Origin: Patescibacteria group bacterium
Lineage (GTDB): Bacteria > Patescibacteriota > Patescibacteriia > UBA2591 > JAQWAS01
Reading direction: 5' to 3'
DNA: 48,381 bases
Assembly: GCA_028707495.1 (NCBI GenBank)
Contig: JAQWAS010000001.1
Coordinates: forward strand, 1-48,381
Of this stretch, positions 14,780-22,883 are shown one piece after another (position 1 is the first letter of the stretch; the number at the start of each line of letters is the position of its first letter). The notes under the pieces were generated by a model. It was not told the DNA's origin. It did not search any database and saw nothing but the letters and a program-made list of their open reading frames with translations. The position numbers and the translations under genes were made by a program.

Positions 14780-15202
14780 ATGCAAGTCATAAGACAATAT
14801 TTACAGCAAAATAAAAATTTGCAGCAATTTATCAGATTTTCTTTGGTTGGGGTTTTAAATACGTGTTTAGATTTTTTAGTTTATACTGGCTTAACACGGT
14901 TAATAAGTTTTTTTAGTCAATGTTATTTAATAGCTAATTTTATTTCTTTTGTTTGCGCTGTAATTTCAAGTTATATTTTAAATAAAAATTGGACTTTTCA
15001 AGATAAATCTAAGCAAGGCAATTCTTTAAAATTTAGTAAGTTTATTCTTGTGGCGAGCGTGGGTTTGATTTTAAACGAATTAATTTTGTTTAGTTTAGTT
15101 AAATATGTCGGGATGTATGATTTACTAGCTAAAGCTATGGCAACAATTTTAGTTTTAATTTGGAATTTTATGGCGAGTAAGTATTTAGTTTTTAAAAAAT
15201 AA
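14780..15202 (+). CDS. GtrA-like membrane protein
   Basis: A 140-residue protein with four hydrophobic segments and the GtrA opening QFIRFSLVGVLNTCLDFLVY (residues 16-35). A polar loop follows the second segment, SSYILNKNWTFQ, and the C terminus is typical, WNFMASKYLVFKK. GtrA proteins are thought to move or present polyprenyl-phosphate sugars across the membrane. It heads a run with sugar epimerases, a GT2 enzyme of the dolichol-phosphate-mannose-synthase type and a DUF2304 protein, a common partnership for lipid-linked glycosylation. Confidence 0.9.
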   Translation: MQVIRQYLQQNKNLQQFIRFSLVGVLNTCLDFLVYTGLTRLISFFSQCYLIANFISFVCAVISSYILNKNWTFQDKSKQGNSLKFSKFILVASVGLILNELILFSLVKYVGMYDLLAKAMATILVLIWNFMASKYLVFKK

Positions 15203-15205
15203 AAA

Positions 15206-15319
15206 TGTCATTGCGAAGGAGTCAGCCAAGGCTGGCGACTGCGGCAATCACGTAAAACAACACTTCGTGCGTTAATTTACTAGATTGCTTTCCTGTCGAC
15301 TTTAACGGGTTGTCATGAC
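15206..15319. repeat. GTCATTGCGAAG dispersed element
   Basis: It begins TGTCATTGCGAAGGAG with a hairpin CAGCCAAGGCTG, continues through GGCAATCACG and ATTTACTAGATTGC, and ends GGTTGTCATGAC. Borders are approximate. It separates the GtrA gene from the decarboxylase-like gene. Confidence 0.7.
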
Positions 15320-15358
15320 TCTATAAAAATAATAATTTAAATTTTTAAATTAAACCAT

Positions 15359-16447
15359 ATGCCTCAAGTTGAATATTTATCAGGTAAAAAAAATGTTTTA
15401 GTTACCGGTGGTGCTGGTTTTATTGGTTCGCATTTGTGCGACGAATTAGTAAAATCTAGTAATGTGATTTGTGTGGACAATTATTTGACCGGTAGTGAAT
15501 CCAATATTGACCACCTTTTACAATTGCCTAATTTTGAATTTATTCGACACGACTTAATCGAGCCTTTGGATTTAAGCCAAAGTCGGGAAGCTCAAAAATT
15601 CAAAGTAGAATTTCAGGGTTTGCAGGAAATTTATCATTTAGCTTGTCCAACTTCACCCAAAGAATACACTAAATATCCCATTGAAACTTTATTGGCCAAT
15701 GCTTATGCGACTAAAAATGTTTTAGATATAGCCAAAACATACCAAACTACATTTTTATTGGGTTCAAGCTCGAGTATTTATGGTGAAACTAGTGATGAAA
15801 ATAATTTAAAAATGAGCGAAGATTATTGGGGCTTTATTAATAATTTAGATGATAAAAGTTGTTATGACGAAGGTAAGCGTTTTGCTGAAAGTTTAACCTA
15901 TCATTATGGTAAGCAATATAATTTAAAAGTAAAAATTGCTCGCATTTGGAATACTTATGGTCCGCGGATGAAAATGTTTGATGGTCGCATGATTCCAGAT
16001 TTAATTAGCCAAGCTATTTCCAATCAAGATCTAAAAATTTATGGTGATGTCTCTAAAATTAATTCTTTTTGTTATATCAGCGATTTGATTGTCGGTTTAA
16101 TTAAATTTATGGAAAATAGCTACATGGGCGTTTTGAATTTAGGCAACCCAGAGGGACATAAATTACAAGAGGTAGCACAAAAAATTATTGAATTAATTGG
16201 TGCACAAGCAAAATTACAAATTGATAAATCAGCAGAATTTAATTACTCAATTAAACAGAGTTTGCCTGATATTACTAAAGCCAAAGGAAAAATTAATTGG
16301 GTACCAGTGGTGGCTCTGGCCGATGGATTACAAGAAACTATTAAGTCAATGAAGTTGAATCAATTTAAAGCACCGTCATTTAACGAATTGACTGGCGTTG
16401 GAGTTGAAGAAAAATCAATAAACGACGATACGTCTAATAATGAATAA
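15359..16447 (+). CDS. UDP-glucuronate decarboxylase-like NAD-dependent epimerase/dehydratase
   Basis: A 362-residue extended short-chain dehydrogenase. The NAD-binding GGAGFIGSHLCDEL is at residues 17-30. The segments HLACPTSPKEYTKYPIETLLANAYAT and SCYDEGKRFAESL, with catalytic Tyr and Lys in YDEGK, are characteristic of UDP-xylose synthase/UDP-glucuronate decarboxylase. The usual catalytic Thr/Ser is in GSSSSIYG. It probably makes UDP-xylose or a related sugar for the downstream transferases. The C-terminal 25 residues are extra and polar. A different decarboxylase or epimerase activity cannot be excluded. Confidence 0.85.
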   Translation: MPQVEYLSGKKNVLVTGGAGFIGSHLCDELVKSSNVICVDNYLTGSESNIDHLLQLPNFEFIRHDLIEPLDLSQSREAQKFKVEFQGLQEIYHLACPTSPKEYTKYPIETLLANAYATKNVLDIAKTYQTTFLLGSSSSIYGETSDENNLKMSEDYWGFINNLDDKSCYDEGKRFAESLTYHYGKQYNLKVKIARIWNTYGPRMKMFDGRMIPDLISQAISNQDLKIYGDVSKINSFCYISDLIVGLIKFMENSYMGVLNLGNPEGHKLQEVAQKIIELIGAQAKLQIDKSAEFNYSIKQSLPDITKAKGKINWVPVVALADGLQETIKSMKLNQFKAPSFNELTGVGVEEKSINDDTSNNE

Positions 16448-16449
16448 TT

Positions 16450-17148
16450 ATGGAGCAGATTCAGTCTAAAATTGTCGTAGTTATACCAGCTTATAACGAA
16501 GCTCCGGTAATTCAAAAGACTTTGAACGAAGTTTTAAAATTTATATCAGCTAAAGATATTTTAGTGATAGATGATGGTTCAAGCGATCAAACAGCAGAAT
16601 TAGTTCAGGCTTTAGGAGTTAAAGTTGTTCGGCATGTAATTAATTTAGGTTGTGGCGGAGCGATCAAAACGGGATTAGATTATGCGGTTAAAAAAATGCA
16701 AGCTGATATTGTAGTGACTTTTGATGCTGATGGTCAGCATGACGCTAGTCAAATTCAATCGATCATAGAGCCTATTTCGAACCATCAAGCTGATTTAGTG
16801 ATTGGTTCGCGTTTTATCTCTGAAAATTTAGATATGCCTTGGTATAGAGTATTAGCTAATAAAATAGCTAATTTGATTACCTTTATTTTATTCGGAGCTA
16901 AAATTACTGATTCGCAATCTGGCTTAAGGGCTTTTTCAAGAGAGAGTTTACAAAAGTTAAAATTAGAATCAAACACCTTTGAATTTTCTTCAGAAATTAT
17001 AATTGAAGCTAGAAGAAATAAATTAAAAATTATTGAGAAGCCAATTAACGTTAGATATACGGATTATTCATTATCAAAAGGCCAAGGTTTTTTTCGCGCT
17101 GGACCTAAGACATTATATAAATTAATTTTGAAGCGTATTTTAGATTAA
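16450..17148 (+). CDS. GT2 glycosyltransferase, dolichol-phosphate mannose synthase type
   Basis: A 232-residue GT-A enzyme. The N terminus has VVIPAYNEAPVIQKTL and the nucleotide-binding LVIDDGSSDQT; the metal-binding DxD is in TFDADGQHD near residue 96. IGSRF and KITDSQSGLRAFSRE follow, both usual in polyprenyl-phosphate sugar synthases. No C-terminal membrane segments are present. It follows the previous gene by two bases and probably transfers a sugar to undecaprenyl phosphate for export with GtrA and DUF2304 proteins. The sugar is unknown. Confidence 0.92.
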   Translation: MEQIQSKIVVVIPAYNEAPVIQKTLNEVLKFISAKDILVIDDGSSDQTAELVQALGVKVVRHVINLGCGGAIKTGLDYAVKKMQADIVVTFDADGQHDASQIQSIIEPISNHQADLVIGSRFISENLDMPWYRVLANKIANLITFILFGAKITDSQSGLRAFSRESLQKLKLESNTFEFSSEIIIEARRNKLKIIEKPINVRYTDYSLSKGQGFFRAGPKTLYKLILKRILD

Positions 17149-17156
17149 ATAAATAT

Positions 17157-18092
17157 ATGCTATATAACCAAAAAAATATTTTAATTACCGGTGGTGGCGG
17201 TTTTGTCGGTAAAAATTTGGTCAGAATTTTATTAAATCAACAAGTAAAACCTTACAATATTACGGTAATTGACAAAGACGAAAATGGCATTAAACATTGC
17301 CAAAATTTAGGCGTTAAGGCCGTTTTGGCTGATTTAGCTGAGATGGGCGAATGGCAAGCAGAATTTAATGATAAAAATATTATAGTTGATTTACATGCTC
17401 AAATTTCAGCTGAGGAAACGGAACCTTTTGTGCGTAATAATGTGATAGCCACTCAAAATATAGTTAAAGTTGCTCAAGAAAAAAATATTCCAGAAATTAT
17501 TCATTTTAGTTCTGCTGCAGTTTTGTCTTCGCGTCAGGATGACTATGCCAGAACTAAAAAACAAGGCGAAGAGATAGTTAAAAATAGTGGTTTAAAATAT
17601 GTAGTTATTCAACCATCATTAATGTATGGTTTATTAGATAATAAAAATGTCGGTTGGTTAATTGATTTTGCACGCAAGACACCTATTTTTCCAATTCCAG
17701 GCAAGGGTAAGTTTCCACGTCAGCCAATTTATGTGGATGATATGTGTTGTTTAATTTCAAAATTTATTTATGATTTTCCAGACGAAAACCGAGTCTATAG
17801 TATTAATGGTTATAAAATTTTAGAGTTTAATCAAATTATTAAACCGGTTCTAAAAATGATGAAAGGTCGGCATACAACGATCCATATTCCTGTGCCGATT
17901 TTTCTTTTTTTGGTTAAAATTTATGGTTTAATTCTAAAATCGCCCTTTACGCCAGACCAAATCAAATCTTTAGTTAATGGTGATGTTTTTCCTGAATATC
18001 CTTGGTGGAATGATTTTAAAATTCAAATGACACCATATGAAGAAGGTGTTAGGCGAATGTTAGAAAAAAGAGGTTTATTGAAGAATAAATAA
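17157..18092 (+). CDS. NAD-dependent epimerase/dehydratase family protein
   Basis: A 311-residue extended SDR protein. The cofactor motif GGGGFVGKNL is at residues 12-21, and the catalytic pair is YARTK near 135, after a serine-rich HFSSAAVLSS. A loop PGKGKFPRQPIYVDDM corresponds to the substrate-domain hinge of nucleotide-sugar epimerases. Its C-terminal half, with IPVPIFLFLVKIYGLIL, is more hydrophobic than in soluble GalE enzymes and resembles the 3-beta-HSD/lipid-linked subgroup. It is co-transcribed with the GT2 gene, eight bases apart. The substrate is not known. Confidence 0.85.
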   Translation: MLYNQKNILITGGGGFVGKNLVRILLNQQVKPYNITVIDKDENGIKHCQNLGVKAVLADLAEMGEWQAEFNDKNIIVDLHAQISAEETEPFVRNNVIATQNIVKVAQEKNIPEIIHFSSAAVLSSRQDDYARTKKQGEEIVKNSGLKYVVIQPSLMYGLLDNKNVGWLIDFARKTPIFPIPGKGKFPRQPIYVDDMCCLISKFIYDFPDENRVYSINGYKILEFNQIIKPVLKMMKGRHTTIHIPVPIFLFLVKIYGLILKSPFTPDQIKSLVNGDVFPEYPWWNDFKIQMTPYEEGVRRMLEKRGLLKNK

Positions 18093-18151
18093 AAAAGTTT
18101 TAGACACAACGTAGATTATTGGCATCTGTTCACCTGTTAGTAGAAAGAAGC

Positions 18152-18220
18152 TGTCATGCTGAATTTATTTCAGCATCTGTGCGGGCGTATGACAGATCCT
18201 GAACCAAGTTCAGGATGACA
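18152..18220. repeat. TGTCATGCTGAA palindromic element
   Basis: The left hairpin is TGCTGAA/TTCAGCA and the right hairpin CCTGAA/TTCAGG, bounded by TGTCA and TGACA. It is very similar to 29596-29664; after both, a GTTTGG...GCTACCAC stretch also matches, so the repeat may extend about 45 bases further. Confidence 0.8.
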
Positions 18221-18300
18221 AATCGAAGACGTTTGGCTACCACCCCAAATCCCATATATCTGTTGCTATGTAATTTTATTAATCTTTTAAATTTAAAAAC

Positions 18301-18630
18301 ATGTTAATCCAAATTCCTTTAATAATTTTTGTAGTCGCAGTTATTTTTTTAATTATCCTTAAATTCAAAAAAGGCGATTTAAGTTGGCGCGAATTAATCA
18401 CTTGGTTGGCGTTATGGATTTTGGTGGGTTTGGCCGTTTTATGGCCACATAAAACTGATGAAATTGCCCATTTTTTGGGCGTAGAAAGAGGCGCTAATTT
18501 ATTAATTTATCTTTCAGTTTTGGCGTTGTTTTATCTAATGTTTAAAATTTTAGTTAAGATTGAAAAAATCGAAAGACGCATCGCTCAGATTGTTAGACAT
18601 ATTAGTTTGAAAGACGACGATCAAATTTAA
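18301..18630 (+). CDS. DUF2304 family membrane protein
   Basis: A 109-residue protein with three hydrophobic segments (about residues 3-23, 37-52 and 66-84). The polar C terminus ends in the helix KIEKIERRIAQIVRHISL. Length, topology and the ITWLALWILVGLAVLWPH segment fit DUF2304. These small membrane proteins are usually found beside GT2 and GtrA genes, as here, and are believed to help lipid-linked glycosylation. Direct function is unknown. Confidence 0.85.
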   Translation: MLIQIPLIIFVVAVIFLIILKFKKGDLSWRELITWLALWILVGLAVLWPHKTDEIAHFLGVERGANLLIYLSVLALFYLMFKILVKIEKIERRIAQIVRHISLKDDDQI

Positions 18631-18703
18631 GGTTTTTAGTATATTTATTTGATTATTTAATAATATAGAATTTTAAATTATTCAAAGATATCTCGAGATA
18701 ATC

Positions 18704-18817
18704 TTCCCTTCCTTATAAATGAGGGGTGCCCGCCGACTCGGTGGGCGGGGTGGTTCTGGTTATTTTAAAAATAGAATCAACCACCCCCTAGCCCCCTCCT
18801 TGAAAAGGAGGGGAGAA
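18704..18817. repeat. Complete CCCCTCC palindromic element (gene-less)
   Basis: Left arm TTCCCTTCC...GAGGGG with the extra CCCGCCGACTCGGTGGGC hairpin, GGGGTGGTTCTG, a short centre, AATCAACCACCCCC, and right arm CCCCCTCCTTGAAAAGGAGGGG. It is closest to the copy at 5727-5843. It ends 19 bases before the PolX start codon. Confidence 0.88.
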
Positions 18818-18836
18818 AATAATTTAATTTTAATTT

Positions 18837-20561
18837 ATGAAAAATAGTGAAGTTGCTGAAATCTTTTATCAATTGGCAGATATTTTAGAAATTTTAAACG
18901 ACAATCAATTTAAGATTAAAGCTTATCGTCGGGCGGCTCAAATTATTGAATCTTTATCTCAAGATATCCAAGATTTATATAAAAAAAACGAACTCCAAAA
19001 AATTGCCGGAATAGGCAGGGCAGTTAATGACAAAACAGGAGAAATTATTCAAACTGGCACTTGTCAAGAATTAAAAAAATTAATTAAAAAAGTTCCGCGT
19101 GGCGTAGTGGAATTATTACAACTTGAAGGTTTGGGGCCTAAGACGGTCTCTTTTTTATATAACAATTTTAAAATTAAAAATATTCAAGATTTAAAAAAGT
19201 TTATTCAGAAAAAAGGCTTAAGAGATTTGAAAGGCTTTGGTCAAAAAACAGAAGAGAATATTTTAAAAGCCATTGATTTTTATCAACACCATCAGCAAAG
19301 CTTTTTATTGGGCGAAGCTTTTTATATTGCCCAAGACATTAAAAATCAGCTAGCGCAGATGTCAGAAGTTGATCAAGTTGAAATTGCCGGTAGTTTACGT
19401 CGGATGAAAGAGGTGGTGGGTGATTTAGATATTTTAATCACTTCACGTCAGTCGGAAAGAGTGATGGAAAAATTTGTTAAATTATCTCAAGTTAAGCAGA
19501 TTCGAGCGCAGGGAAAGACTAAAACGAGCGTGGTTTTAAAAAACGGTTTAGAAGTTGATTTACGAGTGGTCAAGCCAGAAAATTTTGGTGCAGCCCTTCA
19601 TTATTTTACCGGCTCTAAAAATCACAATATTCATGTGCGCAAATTAGCGATAAGTCATAAATTAAAAATTAACGAATATGGTGTTTTTAAAAAATCTAAT
19701 CATAAATTTAATTTATTAACCAGTCGGACAGAAAAAAGTGTTTATGGCGAAGTTGGTTTAAAGTGGATAGCTCCCGAATTGCGTGAAGATAGGGGAGAAG
19801 TTGAAGCCAGTTTAAGAAATAAATTACCCAAAATTATAGAATTAAAAGATATTCAAGGTGATTTACATTGTCATACTAATTGGAGCGATGGTGAAATGAG
19901 TTTACAAGAGTTAGCTGAAGCTGGGATTAAGCGTGGTTATCAATATATTGGCGTAAGTGATCATGCTTCGGGCATTGGCATTACTCATGGATTAAATGAC
20001 AAACGTTTATTAAAACAAATTCAGGTAATTCGAAAATTAAACCAAAAGTTTAAAAATAAAATTACTATTTTAGCTGGGACAGAAGTAGATATTTTAAGTT
20101 CGGGCGAATTGTATATTAAAAATGAAGTTTTGAAAAAATTAGATTATGTTATCGCTGGAGTTCATCAGGGGTTTAAAATGCCTAGAGAAAAAATGACTCA
20201 ACGTATTTTGACAGCCTTAGCCAATCCGTACGTTAAAATATTGGCTCATCCGACTGGCAGATTAATTAATAAACGTGAAGGTTATGAGGTTGATTTAAAT
20301 CAGATCTTGGCTTTTTGTGCTAAAAATGATAAGATTTTAGAGTTGAATAGCCATTTTATGCGCTTGGACTTGAATGATATAAATTGTCGGCGGGCTAAAG
20401 AAATGGGAGCTAAAATTATAATTAATACTGATGCGCATTCTGAAGAGGGATTAGATTTAATCCATTTTGGAGTCGCCACGGCGCGCCGGGGTTGGTTAGA
20501 AAAGCCAGACGTGGTGAATACTTGGTCGTTGAAAAAATTGAGAATTTTTTTGAAAAAATAA
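18837..20561 (+). CDS. polX: DNA polymerase X with PHP domain
   Basis: A 574-residue family X polymerase. Order: an 8-kDa-like domain with helix-hairpin-helix motifs (IAGIG near 56, LEGLGPKT near 96, KGFGQKT near 132); the palm, with AGSLRRMKEVVGDLDIL holding Asp196 and Asp198 and the third acidic residue Asp241 in LEVDLRV; and the thumb with FTGSKNHNIHVR. From 340 comes a PHP domain with metal ligands His344 and His346 (GDLHCHTNWSDG), SDHA and the later AHPTGR and NTDAH. It would fill short gaps in base-excision repair; the PHP part gives 3'-5' exonuclease activity in related enzymes. Length is normal. Confidence 0.95.
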   Translation: MKNSEVAEIFYQLADILEILNDNQFKIKAYRRAAQIIESLSQDIQDLYKKNELQKIAGIGRAVNDKTGEIIQTGTCQELKKLIKKVPRGVVELLQLEGLGPKTVSFLYNNFKIKNIQDLKKFIQKKGLRDLKGFGQKTEENILKAIDFYQHHQQSFLLGEAFYIAQDIKNQLAQMSEVDQVEIAGSLRRMKEVVGDLDILITSRQSERVMEKFVKLSQVKQIRAQGKTKTSVVLKNGLEVDLRVVKPENFGAALHYFTGSKNHNIHVRKLAISHKLKINEYGVFKKSNHKFNLLTSRTEKSVYGEVGLKWIAPELREDRGEVEASLRNKLPKIIELKDIQGDLHCHTNWSDGEMSLQELAEAGIKRGYQYIGVSDHASGIGITHGLNDKRLLKQIQVIRKLNQKFKNKITILAGTEVDILSSGELYIKNEVLKKLDYVIAGVHQGFKMPREKMTQRILTALANPYVKILAHPTGRLINKREGYEVDLNQILAFCAKNDKILELNSHFMRLDLNDINCRRAKEMGAKIIINTDAHSEEGLDLIHFGVATARRGWLEKPDVVNTWSLKKLRIFLKK

Positions 20562-20562
20562 T

Positions 20563-21034
20563 TTCCCCTCCTTACCAAGGAGGGGATAAAGGGGTGGTTC
20601 TTAATTAATTTATAAAATATGGCTTCATTTTATAATCAAAAACGGCAAAAAAGCACTAGACAGAGGTTGCGTAACAATATGACGCAAGCAGAAATAAATT
20701 TATGGAAAAAGTTGAGAAATAGCTCTGCGGGTTATAAATTTAGAAGACAACATGGTGTTGGTAAGTATATTGTAGATTTTTATTGTCCTAAATTGAATTT
20801 GATAGTCGAATTGGAAGGAGACGTGCATGGTTTAGATAAACAGGTTAGAAAAGATATGAAAAGATTTAAATTTTTTGAAGAACGTGGTTTTAATATTAAG
20901 CGCTATACCAATAAAGATGTTTTAAATAATTTAGATGATGTTTTGGATGATTTATATTATTTTTGTAAGAAGTTGGATTTGGGGTAATTGACGATCAACC
21001 ACCCCCGCCCCCTCCTTAAAAAGGAGGGGAGAAT
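20563..21034. mobile_element. CCCCTCC palindromic element carrying a DUF559 endonuclease
   Basis: The left arm (20563-20600: CCCCTCC hairpin, then GGGGTGGTTC) and right arm (20993-21034: ATCAACCACCCCC, then CCCTCCTTAAAAAGGAGGGG) are the two halves of the dispersed element found gene-less at 5727, 18704, 21085 and 31678. Instead of the usual 20-30 base centre, the arms enclose one complete nuclease gene. I read it as the autonomous form of the family; mobility is inferred. Confidence 0.75.
20619..20987 (+). CDS. DUF559 endonuclease (restriction-like/Vsr-like fold)
   Basis: A 122-residue nuclease of the DUF559 family. The signature runs from MTQAEINLWKKLR (Glu25) through GYKFRRQHGVGKYIVDFYCP (Asp53) to LNLIVELEGDVH (Glu64, Glu66, His70). 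The acidic residues match the metal site of the PD-(D/E)xK/Vsr fold. An N-terminal basic stretch (KRQKSTRQRLRNN) could contact DNA. It starts 19 bases inside the left arm and stops six bases before the right arm of a dispersed palindrome, so it most likely acts on this repeat. No methyltransferase is nearby, which argues against a restriction system. Confidence 0.92.
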   Translation: MASFYNQKRQKSTRQRLRNNMTQAEINLWKKLRNSSAGYKFRRQHGVGKYIVDFYCPKLNLIVELEGDVHGLDKQVRKDMKRFKFFEERGFNIKRYTNKDVLNNLDDVLDDLYYFCKKLDLG

Positions 21035-21084
21035 CGCACCAAAATAGTTTCTTGATAAATTAAAAGGTTTTTTGGGGAAATAAT

Positions 21085-21186
21085 TTCCCCTCCTTACCAA
21101 GGAGGGGATAAAGGGGTGGTTCTGGTTGGTTTTGAAAATATGATCAATCACCCCCTAACCCCCTCCTTAAAAAGGAGGGGAGAATC
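21085..21186. repeat. Complete CCCCTCC palindromic element (gene-less)
   Basis: It lies only 50 bases after the DUF559-bearing copy, in the same orientation. Its left arm (CCCCTCCTTACCAAGGAGGGG ATAAAGGGGTGGTTC) is identical to that of the nuclease-bearing copy. The centre is GGTTGGTTTTGAAAATATG, then AATCACCCCC and the terminal hairpin. Confidence 0.9.
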
Positions 21187-21267
21187 GAACTAAAATTGTT
21201 TTATTAAAAATTAAAGAGTTTTTTGAAAAAATAAATAATTTTTTAAAAAAGAGTTTTTGGGTAAATA
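21187..21267. other. AT-rich spacer with copies of the polX end
   Basis: No gene. The stretch AAAGAGTTTTTTGAAAAAATAA resembles the last codons of polX (20538-20561) and the flank at 21056-21084, giving three similar flanks around two elements. Confidence 0.45.
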
Positions 21268-21321
21268 AAAAAGCCCCCATCAAAACAATATATAATATAT
21301 ATAATGCGTTGTACGGGGCTT
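21268..21321 (-). terminator. Terminator of the orphan gene at 21328
   Basis: On the minus strand AAGCCCC (plus 21315-21321) pairs with GGGGCTT (plus 21273-21279), followed by TTTT. Its loop shares the 13-mer CATCAAAACAATA (plus 21280-21292) with the terminator at 3194-3227. Confidence 0.7.
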
Positions 21322-21327
21322 AATAGA

Positions 21328-21771
21328 TTAGTTATTTTTTCTGACTATTTTGACGCTTTTTTCTATAGTTCTTTCGTCCCATGTCCAAAGATGGATAATA
21401 ACGATAGAAGAATTTTCTACGAGACAGTAAAAAACATTTTTAAAGATTTTTTCGTAGGTAACTTTTGGTGTTGGTTGTTTTTCCAAAAAATTATAAATTT
21501 CCCGTATCTGTTTTTCGTATGGACTTTTAACGGGACAATCTTTATTTTCGATTTTGCTGATTGCATTTTCAGCTAACACCATTAAATCTTCCTTACGCTG
21601 GACGGGGTCAAAACTTAAAAGAATCCGTAGAACCTTAAAAAAAGATTCCTTGCGGTTTTTTTCATCTAACGTTCTCATAAAGAATTGATAAAGTTTACGG
21701 GTTGCTTCTTCAATTTCTTTTTCCCAAGGATGTGGAATATATTGTGCATCACCGAATGGACCCATAAGCAT
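21328..21771 (-). CDS. Unknown soluble protein
   Basis: A 147-residue protein with no signal peptide or membrane segment. It is mostly helical with many charged residues (WEKEIEEATRKLYQFFMRTL and KVTYEKIFKNVFYCLVE); the C terminus is WTWDERTIEKSVKIVRKNN. A strong Shine-Dalgarno, TTAGGAGG, lies four bases before the first ATG; a second ATG two codons later is equally possible. It has its own terminator. I do not recognise a family. Good ribosome-binding site and isolated unit suggest acquisition separate from the neighbours. Confidence 0.65.
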   Translation of the reverse strand: MLMGPFGDAQYIPHPWEKEIEEATRKLYQFFMRTLDEKNRKESFFKVLRILLSFDPVQRKEDLMVLAENAISKIENKDCPVKSPYEKQIREIYNFLEKQPTPKVTYEKIFKNVFYCLVENSSIVIIHLWTWDERTIEKSVKIVRKNN

Positions 21772-21837
21772 TTTTCCTCCTAATTTAATTTTTGCAATGT
21801 TCGATTGATTTGTTTATTTTAATTTATTATTAATTTT

Positions 21838-22881
21838 ATGTCAAGACCAAAAGTCGCCATCATAATTTTACTTTACAATAGCCTTGAATATTTACAAGAC
21901 TGTTTTTCGAGTTTACAAAAATTAAATTATCCAAAAGATGGTTTAGAAATCATAGTAATTGATAATAATTCTAGCGATGAGTCAGCTGAATTTATAAAAA
22001 AGAATTACCCAAACATAACTTTAATAGAAAACAGGCAAAATTTAGGTTATTGCGCGGGAAATAATGTGGGCATCAAATATGCACTAGAAAAAAAATATGA
22101 TTATGTTTTTATTCTTAATCCAGATACAATGGTTGATGAAAATTGTTTGAACAATTTAATTACAACAATGGAAAACAATGAAAGAATTGGTATTGTCCAA
22201 CCTAAAATTTTGCTCTGGCCCGATAAAGATAAAATTCAAACATCAGGCAACAAAATTCATTATTTGGGCTTGGCTTATTCTGGAGATTGTTTTCAACCAG
22301 ATAATTTGAGTAACGAAATTAAAGACATAACTTATGCTTCGGGAGCGGCCATGTTGGTTAAAAAAGAAGTTTTTGAGAGAGTGGGATTGTTGCCAGAATA
22401 TTATTTTATGTATCATGATGATTTGGAATTGGGTTGGCAGACCTGGATGATGGGTTATGAAATTAAATTAGTGCCAAGTGGTGTGGTGTATCATAAATAT
22501 TCTTTTTCAGAAAATAAAAAAAAGTTTTTTTGGATGGAACGAGCGAGATTTTGGTTTTTACTTAAAAATTTTAAAATTGGCACTTTGATTTTAATTTTAC
22601 CAGCTTTGTTGATGATGGAAATTGGCATTGTTTTGTTTAGTTTAAAATCAAGTTGGTTTACTTGGAAAATAAAAAGTTATTTTTCGTTTTTGTCTAAATT
22701 ACCCAAAACTCTAAAAGCTAGGTGTGCAATTCAAAATAAACGAGTTTTAAAAGATAGAGATTTAAAACATCTTTTGACCGGTGTAATTAAATTTGAAGGA
22801 TTTGATTCGCCAGTGATTAAATTAGCTAATATATTTTTTAATTTATATTGGCAAATTATTAAATTATTTATTTTTTGGTAA
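21838..22881 (+). CDS. GT2 glycosyltransferase, rhamnosyltransferase-like
   Basis: A 347-residue enzyme. The GT-A domain has VAIIILLYNSLEYLQDC, LEIIVIDNNSSDES and NLGYCAGNNVGIKYA; the metal-binding motif is in FILNPDTMVD near residue 99. The acceptor region shows YHDDLELGWQTWM. A C-terminal hydrophobic segment near 245-265 (TLILILPALLMMEIGIVLF) anchors it to the membrane. Rhamnosyltransferases such as WbbL share this architecture, and a dTDP-rhamnose pathway is encoded downstream; the sugar is nonetheless inferred. Confidence 0.9.
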   Translation: MSRPKVAIIILLYNSLEYLQDCFSSLQKLNYPKDGLEIIVIDNNSSDESAEFIKKNYPNITLIENRQNLGYCAGNNVGIKYALEKKYDYVFILNPDTMVDENCLNNLITTMENNERIGIVQPKILLWPDKDKIQTSGNKIHYLGLAYSGDCFQPDNLSNEIKDITYASGAAMLVKKEVFERVGLLPEYYFMYHDDLELGWQTWMMGYEIKLVPSGVVYHKYSFSENKKKFFWMERARFWFLLKNFKIGTLILILPALLMMEIGIVLFSLKSSWFTWKIKSYFSFLSKLPKTLKARCAIQNKRVLKDRDLKHLLTGVIKFEGFDSPVIKLANIFFNLYWQIIKLFIFW

Positions 22882-22883
22882 AT

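Noticed and set aside
20619-20987. DUF559 gene as part of a restriction-modification system
   Set aside because: No methyltransferase or specificity gene is adjacent, and the gene sits precisely inside repeat arms.
21304-21576. Plus-strand frame opposite the orphan gene at 21328
   Set aside because: The minus-strand gene has a strong ribosome site and terminator; this frame has neither.
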